A stretch of DNA of 64,000 bases from positions 62,001 through 126,000 of the forward strand of contig JALQPE010002422.1 in NCBI GenBank assembly GCA_030407315.1, written 5' to 3'. The DNA is from Asparagopsis taxiformis (lineage: Eukaryota > Rhodophyta > Florideophyceae > Bonnemaisoniales > Bonnemaisoniaceae). The position numbers were made by a program, and so were the translations under genes. The notes under the pieces were generated by a model, which made no database searches, was not told the origin of the DNA, and saw only the letters and a program-made list of their open reading frames with translations. Shown here in pieces: positions 1 to 10,671 of the stretch (its first letter is position 1; each line of letters begins with the position of its first letter).

Positions 1-651
1 CTCGTGGTAACGTCGATCGCTTGCGTCGCGTTCGGCGGAATCGATGTGCGGCGCGCAGCGCGAATAGGCGCGAAGCTTGTGGGTTGGGTCGTCTTCGCGG
101 TCGGCGCGGCGCGGTTTCGTCGGCGTACGCGGAAGCATCGGGACGTGGTCGCCATAGCGGGTTCGCAACGCGCGCTGCGGTCCAGTGTAGATAATCTCGA
201 CTACGCGGTCGATGAAGTCGGCTCCCAAGATACATGGGACTGATAAGCGTGGCATCACCAAAAAGGTTTGGAGATGCGCTCGGGCACCTAGAAAAACGCT
301 AAGTCGCAGCGACGCGTTTGGCGCGAGGCGTCGTCCGTTCGCGTCGATAATCGCGCAGCGCAGCGTGGGTGGCGTAGCGTGGCGCTTCCAGTCGGCGCCT
401 AGTATGTTTTCGCGAATGAGGCTCGGGCCTGCGCCAGTATCAAGCACGGCGGTCACCGCGGTGGCCATGCGTTGATTATACCCGACGCGGGTCTCGAGTT
501 TGTAGTTCGCGGTAGGGGTCTGAAACAGGACCACTGTTTCGGGTGGTAACGGAGGCGGTTTTTCGCGCGGTGGTTGCGTCGTCGCGCGTCGCGTATCCGT
601 TGAGTGAGGAGGAGCCGGCCCACCCGCTACGGCTCCTCGTAGGCGTTTCCC
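1..651 (-). CDS. Ty3/gypsy-like pro-pol, N-terminal part (aspartic protease), runs off window
   Basis: An open minus-strand frame enters from the window edge and overlaps the end of the gag gene in the -1 frame. It contains a retropepsin core: the active-site motif VLDTGAGPSLI lies near 450-420, followed about 80 residues later by the typical ILGADFID motif. The family cleaves the retrotransposon polyprotein inside the virus-like particle. An ATG lies at 466-468, but the frame is open upstream of it, which fits expression by frameshifting from gag rather than independent initiation. Reverse transcriptase and the rest of pol lie outside the window. The protease identity is secure; assignment to Ty3/gypsy rests on the gag style and domain order. 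Confidence 0.8.
609..651 (-). promoter_or_regulatory. -1 programmed ribosomal frameshift signal at the gag/pro junction
   Basis: On the minus strand the heptamer GGGAAAC (651-645) lies in the gag phase required for X XXY YYZ slippage. A 6-nt spacer (644-639) follows, then a 9-bp perfect stem, GAGGAGCCG (638-630) pairing with CGGCTCCTC (617-609), around a 12-nt loop that contains the gag stop TAG (629-627). Slipping back one base enters the open protease frame. Each element matches the known architecture of retroviral -1 frameshift sites. Confidence 0.85.
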
Positions 652-2663
652 GGGTCTTCTGCAAAACGAACCGAGTGGGGCGTGAGCTGCTCGCCGTCAT
701 GCGCGTCGTATTCGCGCGTCCGATCGTTTTCGCGCTCGCGCACGCGTGCACCCTCGTTTTCGCGCGTTCGCTCGTTACCGTCGACGCGCTGTCGCTCGCT
801 CTCTTTCGCGTCGGCGTGCGCGGAGACTTCGAAGACCTGAACGTTGCGCTGCAGGTTCAGTTCTTCGGGCGTTAGGCGCGCGTGGCTATGCATTTCGCGA
901 ATCGCGGCCTGCTGCTCGGACGAGAGCAGTGGGCAATTCACCATCGGGTGCCCGAACTTCCTGCATAACAGGCATCGGAACGCTGCCGTGCGAGACGTGT
1001 CGGCCGGTGCCGTCTGCCTCACGATAGGCGGTGGGTAAGTCGCGCGCGGTATGTGCGCCGTGTACGGTCCCGCGCGTTCGTGTTCCCGGTCGTCGGTATG
1101 CGCAGTGCGTCGTGAGCGGTCGGCGGGCGAGGCGTCGCGCGAGCGCGGCGTGCGGTAATTCGACGAAGGAGTGCCAAGCGAGGTCGGACTTCGCATGGGG
1201 CTCGGAGTCGAGAACTTCCGTTCGCGCGAGGCGTGCGGTGTCGCGGCGGAGGTGGAGACGTTTGGCGATGAGAAGCCTGATGGCGGGGTGTGCCCCACGG
1301 TCAGAGCTTGCATCATCGGGGTCTCATCCTCGTCTACGTAGAGCGCAGGCGTTCGTCGCAGTAGCGGTCGCGCGCTCGTTGTCGGCGTCATCGCTCGGTG
1401 CGTGTCCCCGTGGCTCTGCGCCATAGAGACTAGCTCTCGAAAGGTGTATCGACGCGGGTCACGAGACAGCGCGTCCCGCACGAGGTGTTGCACGTAGGGG
1501 CGTAGACCATCGACGAAAATAGAGACAAGCGTTCGCTCGCTAAACGCGTCGCCGCAGCGCAGCGCTCGTCGTCGTAATCGCGTAGCGAATTGCGTTTCGG
1601 TTTCCTTCGGGTCTTGCGTTTGTTGCGCCACGTCGCGGTATGCTTGCGCAACGTCGCCTTCGCGCGCGTAGGTTAGTAAAAGCCACTGAACGGCTTCCGC
1701 GTAGCACGTAATCGAATCGACGCCCGCGCGCGCCCCTCGGAACGTTCGTCCCACGTACGTTTGGAACGTGTCGCGCGCTTCGTCGGCCAGGAAATACTTG
1801 AGAATCGGAAGCGCTGCGCCTTCGGATACGCCGGTGTCGTCGCATGCGCTCTTGAAGTACTTCAGAAACGATAGTACCGCGATTCCGTCAGTGCCCGTGA
1901 AATTCTCTCCTTGCATCGAATGGCGCACCATCTTCGCGGTGTTGGCCAGTTCGCTCGCGATTTCCCGGTTAAACGCGCGGTCCGTATTTCGCAAGCGATA
2001 CGTGCGGTACGAAAGCGCGCGCGTGAACAGCTCGTTCAACGGCTGGATCTCTACCAGCCCGGGGTGCGCGGGTCCGTCGTCGCTAATCGAGCGCGGGTGA
2101 TCATCGAATGACAGGTCCTGGCGCGCCAGTTCCAGCCATCCTTCGGGGTCCACGTCGCGCGCGTAGTTCATAGGGGTCGCGCGCGCTGCGGTCCGCGTTC
2201 GGTTTTCGCGCGTAACGACGCTCGCGCGTTCGGTATTGTGCTCCTCGCGGGAGTCCATCGTAGTGACGATTAGGTTGTGGACTTGCGCCTTCATCTGAGC
2301 CGTTAGTCCACGTGATTGGCCTTTGATAGCGCGGTCCACAGCCGCTCGTACTTCAGCCTGGAGCATGCATTGGAACGTAGGGTCGTCCACTACTTGTCGA
2401 ACCAAGCTCGGAAGCGTTGCGGACGGCGTAGCGTGCACGTCGGAAACGCGGAACTCGGCCTCGCGCTTCGTTGCGGCGCCATCGTCGGACGTTTGCGCGT
2501 CGTCGTCAATGCTCGCGAGCGCTTGCGTCGGTAGCGGCGGCCACGGAGAAGCGGTAGGGTCAGGGATGTGTGAAGCGACCAGCGCGTCGACTGCGTGCGT
2601 TTGCGACGCGACTGGCGGCGGTTCGGTCGGCGCGTTCGATCGCTCGCGCGTAGGGGGATCCAT
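627..2663 (-). CDS. gag: Retrotransposon Gag protein with CCHC zinc knuckle
   Basis: 678 residues. The middle third fits the retrotransposon gag domain, including a conserved stretch around FVDGLRPYVQHLV. A CX2CX4HX4C zinc knuckle (CLLCRKFGHPMVNC) near residue 575 would bind the element RNA. The N-terminus is Pro/Thr/Ala-rich. The C-terminus is charged, with many Arg-Glu pairs, and ends at the frameshift signal. The family forms the virus-like particle. The region is much more GC- and CpG-rich than element 1, so it is a separate insertion with its own base composition. The ATG at 2663 follows an untranslated leader with no competing long frame. Confidence 0.85.
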   Translation of the reverse strand: MDPPTRERSNAPTEPPPVASQTHAVDALVASHIPDPTASPWPPLPTQALASIDDDAQTSDDGAATKREAEFRVSDVHATPSATLPSLVRQVVDDPTFQCMLQAEVRAAVDRAIKGQSRGLTAQMKAQVHNLIVTTMDSREEHNTERASVVTRENRTRTAARATPMNYARDVDPEGWLELARQDLSFDDHPRSISDDGPAHPGLVEIQPLNELFTRALSYRTYRLRNTDRAFNREIASELANTAKMVRHSMQGENFTGTDGIAVLSFLKYFKSACDDTGVSEGAALPILKYFLADEARDTFQTYVGRTFRGARAGVDSITCYAEAVQWLLLTYAREGDVAQAYRDVAQQTQDPKETETQFATRLRRRALRCGDAFSERTLVSIFVDGLRPYVQHLVRDALSRDPRRYTFRELVSMAQSHGDTHRAMTPTTSARPLLRRTPALYVDEDETPMMQALTVGHTPPSGFSSPNVSTSAATPHASRERKFSTPSPMRSPTSLGTPSSNYRTPRSRDASPADRSRRTAHTDDREHERAGPYTAHIPRATYPPPIVRQTAPADTSRTAAFRCLLCRKFGHPMVNCPLLSSEQQAAIREMHSHARLTPEELNLQRNVQVFEVSAHADAKESERQRVDGNERTRENEGARVRERENDRTREYDAHDGEQLTPHSVRFAEDPGNAYEEP

Positions 2664-4362
2664 CGGCGCGGTCGCGTTCGATCGTCGCCTAGGGAAAAGG
2701 GAAAAAGGGATGATGGGAAGGGAGAAAGGGGAATTCGGCGCGCGTCAAAATCTCGCGTCGGCGCGTCGAAAAATTGGCAAGTAAAAAGGGAAGCGCTCCC
2801 CGAAAATTGTCTGCGTATCGGGCGCGCGTAGTAAGGGTGAGGGGGACGAGTTCGCTCGCAGGAGGGCTTCTTCCTCGCTCGGAACGCGCAAAGACGGGTC
2901 TCGATCGTCCGCGAACCCAATATTTTCGGCACCGCCGAACCCGCGTTAGGGTTGCGAACTAGCGCGCGCACGCGCTGCGTCTTCGATCGCGTCGTTCCGC
3001 GCTGCGAATCGTCGTAGTAGAGGTAGGGTAGTTATACAAACCAGAGAGGCTATAGCACCGCTTCCGGGATAGCGATACGCGCGCACGCGTCAATCGCCCT
3101 CGCTGTCGCGCACGACGAACGGATAAATGAGGAATTAGAGTAAGCGATAGGTTTGGCGTCCCGTGTTTTCCCCAAGCGGAGTTTCTGTGCTTCGCTGAGT
3201 TCGCACGTCGGTTCGCGCAATTCTAGGTCGAGAGACCAGTTGTAGGACCAGCCGGGGTGGCGATCGCTAAGGGAGTTCTAGAATTGCAGCCGTGTCAGGG
3301 CGAGGTGAACCGTAACGCGCTGGTTGAACTTGCGTTCGCGCGTCGCTCGGTCGCGCTGGCGGACGGGTGGTACAACGGCGGAACGCGCAGGGTCGATCGC
3401 AACACGGGATTCGCGGGCCGGCGCAAGCCGTGATCTCAGGGGGAGATCACCGAGTAAACTCGAGCTCAACACGATCCACGCAGGGGTCGTAAATCCCTGG
3501 CCTAGCGGTAGGCGACGCAACGCGCGGTCTCGCGGTGCGACGCAATTCGACAGTCGGTAAACGCGGCGCGCGCGCTCGTATGTCGGCGATCGTGAGCAAT
3601 CCGCACGCAACGTTGTAACGCAGTCGGTCCTCGCGACGCGCTCAACGCTTAACTCGTAGCTGCGAAAGTGCTGACTGTTTATTGGTAGGGTGCGAAGCCA
3701 TGCGACCACTAATAGCTAACTTACTTGGGACAGGCTGTCCTTGTGTGGCCGACCGGCGGCGGCCGCACGCTCGCACGCAAAAAGGGAAATATTTGGGAAA
3801 AAGACTTTCGTCATAAAAAACCCAAAAAAGGGAAATAAAGGGAAATTCGCGGAAATCGCTACACGTGGCGCGGCTCGCGGTTTCGTGGCAACGTACGCGC
3901 GCACGCGCTCGCATTGACGCTCCGTGACACGTAATCAAGGCGCCACGCGTACGCTCGCTTACTAAACTAACTCAAACGGATGCTTGCGGACTAGCGTAAA
4001 CGCGCGCGCTCGCATCGGTTCCATCGACCAACTTAAATTGCGCCACAACGTCCTGCGTAGTAGCTTCGGTGACGTTGGAGCGAGCAGGGTGCTTCGTGCC
4101 TCCACTGGAGGCTCTGGCAGAGCGAGCAGGGCGCTTCGTGCCTCCGGAAACCGGAATGGAGCGTGCTGGATGCTTCGTACCCCCCGAACCAGTGATTTCG
4201 CCTGCTGGACCGGTACTGGGCATCCGTCCCGAGCTGGCCTGGTTCGTCGCTGCGTTGAAGTTTGACGCTGCAGCAGGGGTACGAATGTCGCTAGGGCCAT
4301 CCTCCGCAGCGGGGCGCATCATCCGAGTATCCCAAGGGTAAAACGCCGCGGCGTATGCTCCA
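2664..4362. other. Gag leader and probable LTR region of the left gypsy element; boundaries not found
   Basis: GC-rich sequence upstream of gag. It should hold the 5' LTR and primer-binding site, but the partner LTR is outside the window, so ends cannot be set. Minus-strand frames here lack recognisable domains. From 4362 down to 3972 a minus-strand frame is open into the CACTA junction and carries tandem Gly-Gly-Thr-Lys-His-Pro-Ala-Arg-Ser-like repeats (DNA repeats around 4075-4200). It may be the tail of a gene cut by element 1. Confidence 0.4.
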
Positions 4363-4376
4363 CACTACGGTGTTGA
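4363..4376 (+). repeat. Left terminal inverted repeat of element 1
   Basis: CACTACGGTGTTGA, beginning with the CACTA signature. It is identical to the start of element 2 at 32805 and to the reverse complement of 29494-29507. Confidence 0.85.
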
Positions 4377-4379
4377 AAA

Positions 4380-4980
4380 GGGGGCCTCAGACAGTACTGC
4401 GAGACAGTGATTTTTACTGTCTGAGACAGTAAAAATCACTATGCGGCAAATGAAAATTAATGCCACACTTGGAGACAGTGATTTGCACTGTCTGGCAGAC
4501 AGTACGGAACACTGTCTGCAGACAGTAAAAAACACTGTCTCACAGTACTGTCTGAGGCAGTGAATGGACACAGTAAAAATTAATGATTTATTCAATAGTT
4601 GGATATGATGTAATTTACTGTACTGGGCAGTGTTGGCGGATAGTGTTTTGTATTGGCCAAGGCAACATGGCCGGATAGTGAAATACGCTGCCTGGAACAA
4701 TAGATGGAACCAACACGGTGCACTGTCCTGGGCAGTACCTGGAGACAGTGATTTTCACTGTCCTGGGCAGTACCTGTAGACAGTACTTTGTGCTGCCCTG
4801 GGCAGTACCTGTAGACAGTATTTCGTGCTGCCCTGGGCAGCACCTGTAGACAGTATTTCGTGCTGCCCTGGGCAGCACCTGTAGACAGTACTTTGTGCTG
4901 CCCTGGGCAGCACCTGGAGACAGTATTTCGTGCTGCCCTGGGCAGCACCTGGAGACAGTAAAAGTAGTGTCCTGATATAG
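4380..4980. repeat. Left subterminal repeat array of element 1
   Basis: Dozens of GACAGT/ACTGTC motifs occur in both orientations, including tandem units of about 48 bp built on 'cctgggcagcacctg'. The array is copied almost base for base at 32822-33475. In characterised CACTA elements, subterminal motifs of this kind bind an element-encoded protein and are needed for transposition; here that role is inferred. Confidence 0.8.
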
Positions 4981-4999
4981 TAAAATTCGGTGTCTGGGA

Positions 5000-6750
5000 G
5001 TGGTGGATGAGATGGAGCGTCACGCTGTCGTGGGCATCTTTCTGGGGTAGAGGAAGGCAGTAATAGCGCTATGAGGATGGGGCATGGACGGTATTCATAT
5101 GGGAATGGACAGAATAGTACGGCTAGGAATTTTTATTTCGTAGTGACTATGAGCTAGCGAGAGGTATACGCGGTAGGATAGGTAGCAATCTAAGAGGGTG
5201 CGATATGGGAAGCTTCACTCTGGATTTTTTTATTTGCGCAGGCTACATTGCGAATAAACAATCCCTATGTTAAAAATGCTACTACAACTAACACTATTCC
5301 GACGAGTAAAACTAAAACTACTAGAAAAGTCTACAAATCTATCAACTGATTGAGCTGCATGAATAAGCTAGGAAATGAAGAGAAGAAGAAAAAATGATGT
5401 AGAGAAAGGAAACAAGTTAGTGACGTTGAATTGGAGAGGGAAATTGATGGTGATTAGGAGACTAACGTACCTTAACAAATACCATTGCATCCCAAATTGA
5501 GATATGTACTCACAGGCAGAAAAGAAAAGTAGTGGAGAAGTGGTAAGAGAGAAAGATAAATGAAAGTAGAAGTGGAACACTCACCGACTGGAAACCTGAG
5601 AAAGAGAAAACGAATAGAAAACTGGGTTAGTGGCGTGAGTTGTGGAAACGTACCATCATGGTTCATATCTGTCGGAGACAAAGCAACAACTTTGGCTTTG
5701 GAAGCAGTATTGATGATCTACAACTTACGCTTTGGAAGCAGTATAGATGATCTATACTGCTTCCACAGCCGGAGTTGTTGCTTTGTTTCCGACGGATATG
5801 AAGATGGAAACAGGGATCTCCAGAATCTGTTGTTTAAGTAGCACTCTGCGGGCGGAAATGACGTGTAGGAGAACAATAGAGTGATGAATTTGAAACGGAG
5901 CGGTGCGATGGGTGGCCCAGAAAAACGATACCTAGGGTGCGAATTACGCTTTGAAGCACATGACCTGGCAGAACAGGCGCAAAATTATTGTATCTTCTAC
6001 CGCCTTCTCTAGTCTATAATGACGTCATCACTACAGAAATATAGGAAAAACACTAGCATATGGGGCCTACTGGAAAGGGGGAGGCGAGGAGTAGGAAAAA
6101 TGGCGCACTTTCCTGGACGAGGAGTCCGCGCTTCCAGTGATGATTTGGACGGTATATATCGATGACGTCATTGCATGCTCTGAGCACACTTGGCAGGCAG
6201 TCAAAGCGGGCCACGTGGATGTGGGCGGCTAGGAAACAGCAGTGTGGGAGAAATTTTATAATTTTCATGCAGTGAATCTGCATTGCAATATATAAATTTA
6301 TGCTAATTTAAGATATCACACCGAGTACGATTCAACGAGAGATTGTGCTTTCAACTTGTAAATAGGGCCGAAAATGGTAGAGTATACGAGTAGGAAGTAC
6401 GTGTATGAGAAAATCAGATTCAGTATTAGTGCCTAGAGCATCACTGCGAAATAAACGGCCGTTTTCCGGAAATGGATACATCTTGGCTGGGTTTGTGGTT
6501 AGGGAATGCGATACAAGATAGCAAAACGATGTTGAGTCCGGATGAAATAGCAATCAATGTGCATAAAGAAATGAGCATAGGGCAAAGCATTGTGGTGAAC
6601 CAGTTCATTGGATCGAATGAAAGCCTGGAAAGGTTTCGTAACGGTTAAAAGTAGTGGTACTGTATTGAGATAGTAGTCATGTCGTAGAAGTTTAGAGTTG
6701 TATTCTATGCAACAAAACTGAGCGAAGAAGAAAAGAACAAAAACATCAAG
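5000..6750. other. Non-coding left arm upstream of the transposase, with a large hairpin
   Basis: No credible gene. It is conserved as non-coding sequence in element 2 (33500-35168). A perfect-to-near-perfect inverted repeat of about 45-nt arms spans 5664-5800, with GTCGGAGACAAAGCAACAAC on the left arm and its complement-like partner on the right; the copy in element 2 is at 34175-34312. The region should contain the transposase promoter; I see no clear TATA box. Confidence 0.6.
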
Positions 6751-7071
6751 ATGGCTCCGAGACGGACTCCTATTCGAAAGAAAACCACAAGTCGTAGGAC
6801 AAAGGCGAGATTCGATTCACTCAATGTGGCCAGTCCCAGTAAACAGCTTCCTGGGAAACTGCAGGGAGAAATCCGCAGCAGTGATGCAGCCTGCATGAAC
6901 AAAGAAATCCCGAGAGGTAATGAACTACGACGTGAGTGTACCACAGATGACCTATTGGAGTCCCCAATCCCTATGGGTGACACAATAGAAGGTTGTATTG
7001 ATGTGTACAGCAACAACGATGAAGCTGGAAGTGACATCTACGTAGCATCGAGCACGCTAATGGAATCGTAA
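6751..7071 (+). CDS. Basic N-terminal ORF in frame with the transposase
   Basis: 106 residues beginning MAPRRTPIRKKTTSRRTK, a strongly basic, nuclear-localisation-like start, followed by an acidic, Ser/Asp-rich stretch. It lies in the same frame as the transposase ORF and is separated from it only by TAA at 7069-7071 and 108 open nucleotides. It may be the true N-terminus of the transposase cut off by a nonsense mutation, a small separate protein, or part of a readthrough product. No family recognised. Confidence 0.5.
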   Translation: MAPRRTPIRKKTTSRRTKARFDSLNVASPSKQLPGKLQGEIRSSDAACMNKEIPRGNELRRECTTDDLLESPIPMGDTIEGCIDVYSNNDEAGSDIYVASSTLMES

Positions 7072-7179
7072 GAAGCAACCGGACGAGGTTCTGATTCCAT
7101 TTCAACTGGAGGCCCGATAGACCGAAATGCTGGGGATGAAGCATGTGGTGATTTCAAGGCATTACTACAATGGCCTGCA

Positions 7180-10100
7180 ATGTATGGGGCTCTTCAGCTG
7201 AGTGGAACTCAAAGAATGACAAGAGCCCACTATGAAGGTACCCTGTTCGGAATGAATTTCCGCAGAGATCCAAGTGAGCACGTCCCGTCGGACTCTGTGA
7301 TGCGACAGAAGATACTACCATTCTTGAGGAAACACTGCTATGCAAAGAGCTGTGACATAGAGTTTCCGATAGACCTTCGAAAGAGCGGAGCAAGAGCTGC
7401 ACAGCGTCGAGGTGCAGTAGGAACCCGTGGAACAACAGATGACAGAGACAATTGTGGAGGAATGGCGAAAGTTCGTATTGTACTCCCAAGCACATGGGCT
7501 CTAAAAGATGTCCAGACTCGACCAATCTTTGAAGCATTCCGCAGTGATGCGAACAATCGAAGCTCGGAAGGAGAAAAATCAACCGCAGAGTGCAGCATTG
7601 AAGATTCGTTCATTGCAAAGTGCAGGAGGGGTGTTTTGAGCGACCCATTCGTTCGCACAGCAGTTGTTCCCATTGACAGCGATGGGAAAAAGGGTTTGAA
7701 GCACATTTATGTACCTGATGGAACAGCAATTCGAATCCGATGTCATCCAGGAGCTCGTCAGGTTGCCGTCATCGAAAGAGCAAAAGGGTTTAGGAAGAAT
7801 GACAGAGATGGTGGGAAACCGAAGAGGAGAAGAGTGGCGGTTACGTCGTTGTGGGAACTTCATGCTAGGACCATAGTTACCTATGAGGCTCGACACGACG
7901 GTGAGCATGATGTGCATGTCGAAAAATATCTGCAGCCGCGAATGTCACATCTATTGGAATGGGAGAGGCAGCATGCTCTGCGAGCGATATCGCAATGTGT
8001 AATCGGAGCAGGAGCCAAGGGAAAAGGAACACGAGCTGGGGACGTGATAACCGTTCTATTACCAATTGGAATGGAAGAGGGTGATATTGTTCCACACGTC
8101 GTATTGGTGAACAGGTATTTGAAAGAGCAGGTCGGAGAAGCATCCACCATGTTACTTTGCTTTTCACCGGGCGCGAGCTTTGCTGAAGCCAGAAACCCGC
8201 CCGATAGACTAGGAAGCCCCAACCATGAAGAAATTCGTGTTTCAGGGGTGTTCTCGGATGGTTTCGGAGACCACAGGTCGCAATGGCACCCAGCGTCTCC
8301 GCGAGAAGATGCACCATGTTGGGGAAAGCTGGAGGATGGTCGAAACTACTTTGTTTACCGATTTCTCCTTTACACGGATGACTTTGAACCATTCACAAGC
8401 AGGAAGGGAAGTTTTGGTGGATGCTATATGTTACCTCTCAATCTACCGCCTCGGAAAAGGGGAAGCTACCAAGCGGTTCGAGTGATTGGTTTGCCACCTC
8501 CGGGAGTGTCCACAAATTGTGTATTGCGATATATCGTTCAAGATATAGTGCGAGGAAGCACAGAGGGTTTCCCAACGAAAAATGCAGAGGGAGAAGATGT
8601 TGTGGTATTTCTAGACCCAGTGGGGAGCATTGGAGACTATCCTGCAGTTTCACATACCCTGGATGTTCTTGGACACACATCAAACTCTCCGTGCCACATC
8701 TGCAGTTTCCGCAAATATGACCTGAGCAGTACTGGTGGCACGAAGAATGCATACACTTCGGTAGTGAACGGGCAAACATCGACGCATGCCAGAAGCAAGT
8801 ATCGGAATGCATCGACACGTAAGGATGCCACAGAAACCCAGCTTCGCACTCTCGGACTGGCTGCAGAAGAAGGGGAAGATTTACCATTTCATGTCCTGAG
8901 CACTTCCTTGGAAGCAGTGCAGGAAGAAGTACCGAAGACGGAAAACGGAGTTTCAGTTGTCCCAGCAATTTTTGACCCGTACCGTTCCGCAGTGATAGCA
9001 CCTGACCATCTATTGTCTGGACTGGCACAAGATGTACTGAACGCTTGTATTTCAGCTGCCAGCCCACGAATTCGAGAGGTAGCTGAATTGCAAATTCTGG
9101 GCGCTCTGAAGAAGTTCAGGATGGGAAGGCATAACCGTTTATTTGGAACCAACAATCTGCTTTCCATGAACATGAGTGACATATTCAGTGTGCTTCTGAT
9201 AGCACCTATGGCATTCGAAAACGCAGCTCGAATGATGGATGGGAAAGGGGAAGGTCATCGTGAAAAATTTTATGGGGCCGTCAAACTAGTAGTGATGTTT
9301 CAGAAGCTGGTTTCGTGTATTAGTTTCATGCCCGTATGGTGGAAAGACGGTCCCCATGAAGTAGAGACGGCTGACGGAGAAGGTGGCAGGAATGAATACA
9401 TTCTGGGAAGAACTGTAGACTACGTGGAGACGTTGAATGAGTATTGTCGGAAAGTGAAGGGAGCAGGAGCACATTTGGACAAGCCTAATGTTCATCGTCT
9501 TGTCGAGTTTTGTGTTCATACGCTTCCTGCCTACGGCTCTGTGAAGCACGTGCAGGAGCTTATATTCGAACGGATGCATCAGCCGCTGAAGAAAGGTGTG
9601 AGAATGTCCAATCACCAAAGCGAACAGCTTTCAGCGCTGGAATTAGTTCTTGCGGATGACTGGCAGACGAGAGTGGCCATTGTTTTGCGCGAAATCGGCA
9701 TGGAGCCACAACATTGGTCCTCGTCCGAATGCTCTCAAATGGTCAACGTTCTTTCACAGGAGCTAGGGAGAGAAATAGATGTGGAAGACGAGGTAGTGAA
9801 AAACTGCTTCCAGGAACCGGTTCTCCAGCTTCTCTCCCAGCGTCGAGGAAAGATATTGTCGGCGGATGGTGAAATTGTGACGTGGAGAGGGCATGGAGGT
9901 ATATCTATTGACGAGGTCAAGGAGTACATGAATGGAAAATGTGATATGGCAGAGGGTGCTGTAGGTGTTTTCAAACGGTTCTTTACCGAAAGGTACGGAA
10001 GCGGAACAAGCGGGTGTGGAAAGTATGCCGAATGGGTGAGAAGAGTTTCTAGAAGCACTACGACAGAGTGGGGAAGGAAAACAGTGCAGAGGTCTGGCTC

Positions 10101-10554
10101 TCTAGAATCAGGAGCTATCATCCATGCTGTTTGCCCTGAACAGAGGATATGTGAGGATGGTGCAACTTCACAAGCGATTCTGTACCCGGCGTCTCGTCTC
10201 ACATCAGAGATAATGCGGGGAAGAATTAATTATGAACCGCGGTTTTTTATTGTTCTAGCGTTCTTTATCCTGAGGAACGAGAGTGCGAGAGATGAGCAAG
10301 GTACAGCTTATGGAGTTTGCCTGGGTTTGCAAAAAACTGATGAAGGAGTGTTCAAGGTCGAAGAGAGGCGACGAACAGTAATTGTGGAGATGAGTGAGGG
10401 AGTCACTGAGGTGTTTGGTATGCACTATTGCAATGGGAGTGTATGCGAATATGATGAGAACATGAGGGAGGTAAGGCACGGACCCGGACTGCTGGAGGGT
10501 GGAGAGATATATGCACTATGTAGGCGAGACGGATTTCCACCGAGGGCTGCATGA
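7180..10554 (+). CDS. CACTA/EnSpm (Tnp2-like) transposase
   Basis: 1124 residues. The order matches the Tnp2/transposase_21 family. It has a first acidic block LYTDDFEPF (about residue 405), then an LPLNLPPRKR segment and a GLPPPG turn. A second block, GDYPAV, is followed by a CxxC zinc site in SPCHICSF (about residue 505). A later His/Glu region, QELIFERMHQPLKKG, lies near residue 800. The family cuts and joins the element at its CACTA ends through an RNase H-like acidic triad; I infer the third acid lies in the last block. The N-terminal third carries basic clusters. The frame is open without disruption, so this copy could be functional unless the upstream in-frame TAA at 7069 removes an essential start. 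It is absent from element 2. Confidence 0.85.
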   Translation: MYGALQLSGTQRMTRAHYEGTLFGMNFRRDPSEHVPSDSVMRQKILPFLRKHCYAKSCDIEFPIDLRKSGARAAQRRGAVGTRGTTDDRDNCGGMAKVRIVLPSTWALKDVQTRPIFEAFRSDANNRSSEGEKSTAECSIEDSFIAKCRRGVLSDPFVRTAVVPIDSDGKKGLKHIYVPDGTAIRIRCHPGARQVAVIERAKGFRKNDRDGGKPKRRRVAVTSLWELHARTIVTYEARHDGEHDVHVEKYLQPRMSHLLEWERQHALRAISQCVIGAGAKGKGTRAGDVITVLLPIGMEEGDIVPHVVLVNRYLKEQVGEASTMLLCFSPGASFAEARNPPDRLGSPNHEEIRVSGVFSDGFGDHRSQWHPASPREDAPCWGKLEDGRNYFVYRFLLYTDDFEPFTSRKGSFGGCYMLPLNLPPRKRGSYQAVRVIGLPPPGVSTNCVLRYIVQDIVRGSTEGFPTKNAEGEDVVVFLDPVGSIGDYPAVSHTLDVLGHTSNSPCHICSFRKYDLSSTGGTKNAYTSVVNGQTSTHARSKYRNASTRKDATETQLRTLGLAAEEGEDLPFHVLSTSLEAVQEEVPKTENGVSVVPAIFDPYRSAVIAPDHLLSGLAQDVLNACISAASPRIREVAELQILGALKKFRMGRHNRLFGTNNLLSMNMSDIFSVLLIAPMAFENAARMMDGKGEGHREKFYGAVKLVVMFQKLVSCISFMPVWWKDGPHEVETADGEGGRNEYILGRTVDYVETLNEYCRKVKGAGAHLDKPNVHRLVEFCVHTLPAYGSVKHVQELIFERMHQPLKKGVRMSNHQSEQLSALELVLADDWQTRVAIVLREIGMEPQHWSSSECSQMVNVLSQELGREIDVEDEVVKNCFQEPVLQLLSQRRGKILSADGEIVTWRGHGGISIDEVKEYMNGKCDMAEGAVGVFKRFFTERYGSGTSGCGKYAEWVRRVSRSTTTEWGRKTVQRSGSLESGAIIHAVCPEQRICEDGATSQAILYPASRLTSEIMRGRINYEPRFFIVLAFFILRNESARDEQGTAYGVCLGLQKTDEGVFKVEERRRTVIVEMSEGVTEVFGMHYCNGSVCEYDENMREVRHGPGLLEGGEIYALCRRDGFPPRAA

Positions 10555-10671
10555 TTTTTAGGGAAGAATAAAATGAATAACCAGATGCATCACATATGAA
10601 TTGTACACTCTAGGGCGGTGGTGGATTGGTGCAAAGTAGTGGGGAGAGGATCTGAGAGGAGGGAGGTATGC

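Noticed and set aside
3278..3709. Minus-strand ORF in the gypsy leader
   Set aside because: No motif, Arg-rich composition expected from high GC, and it lies where LTR and leader are expected.
4592..5023. ORF of repeated CCPGQHKVLSTG-like peptides
   Set aside because: It is a read-through of the subterminal DNA repeats; the two copies of the array differ in unit number and order.
6751..10554. Alternative genetic code, suggested by in-frame TAA (7069) and TAG (56420)
   Set aside because: TAG, TAA and TGA all end clear genes elsewhere in the window (gag, gypsy pol, transposase), so the standard code applies and these are local stops.
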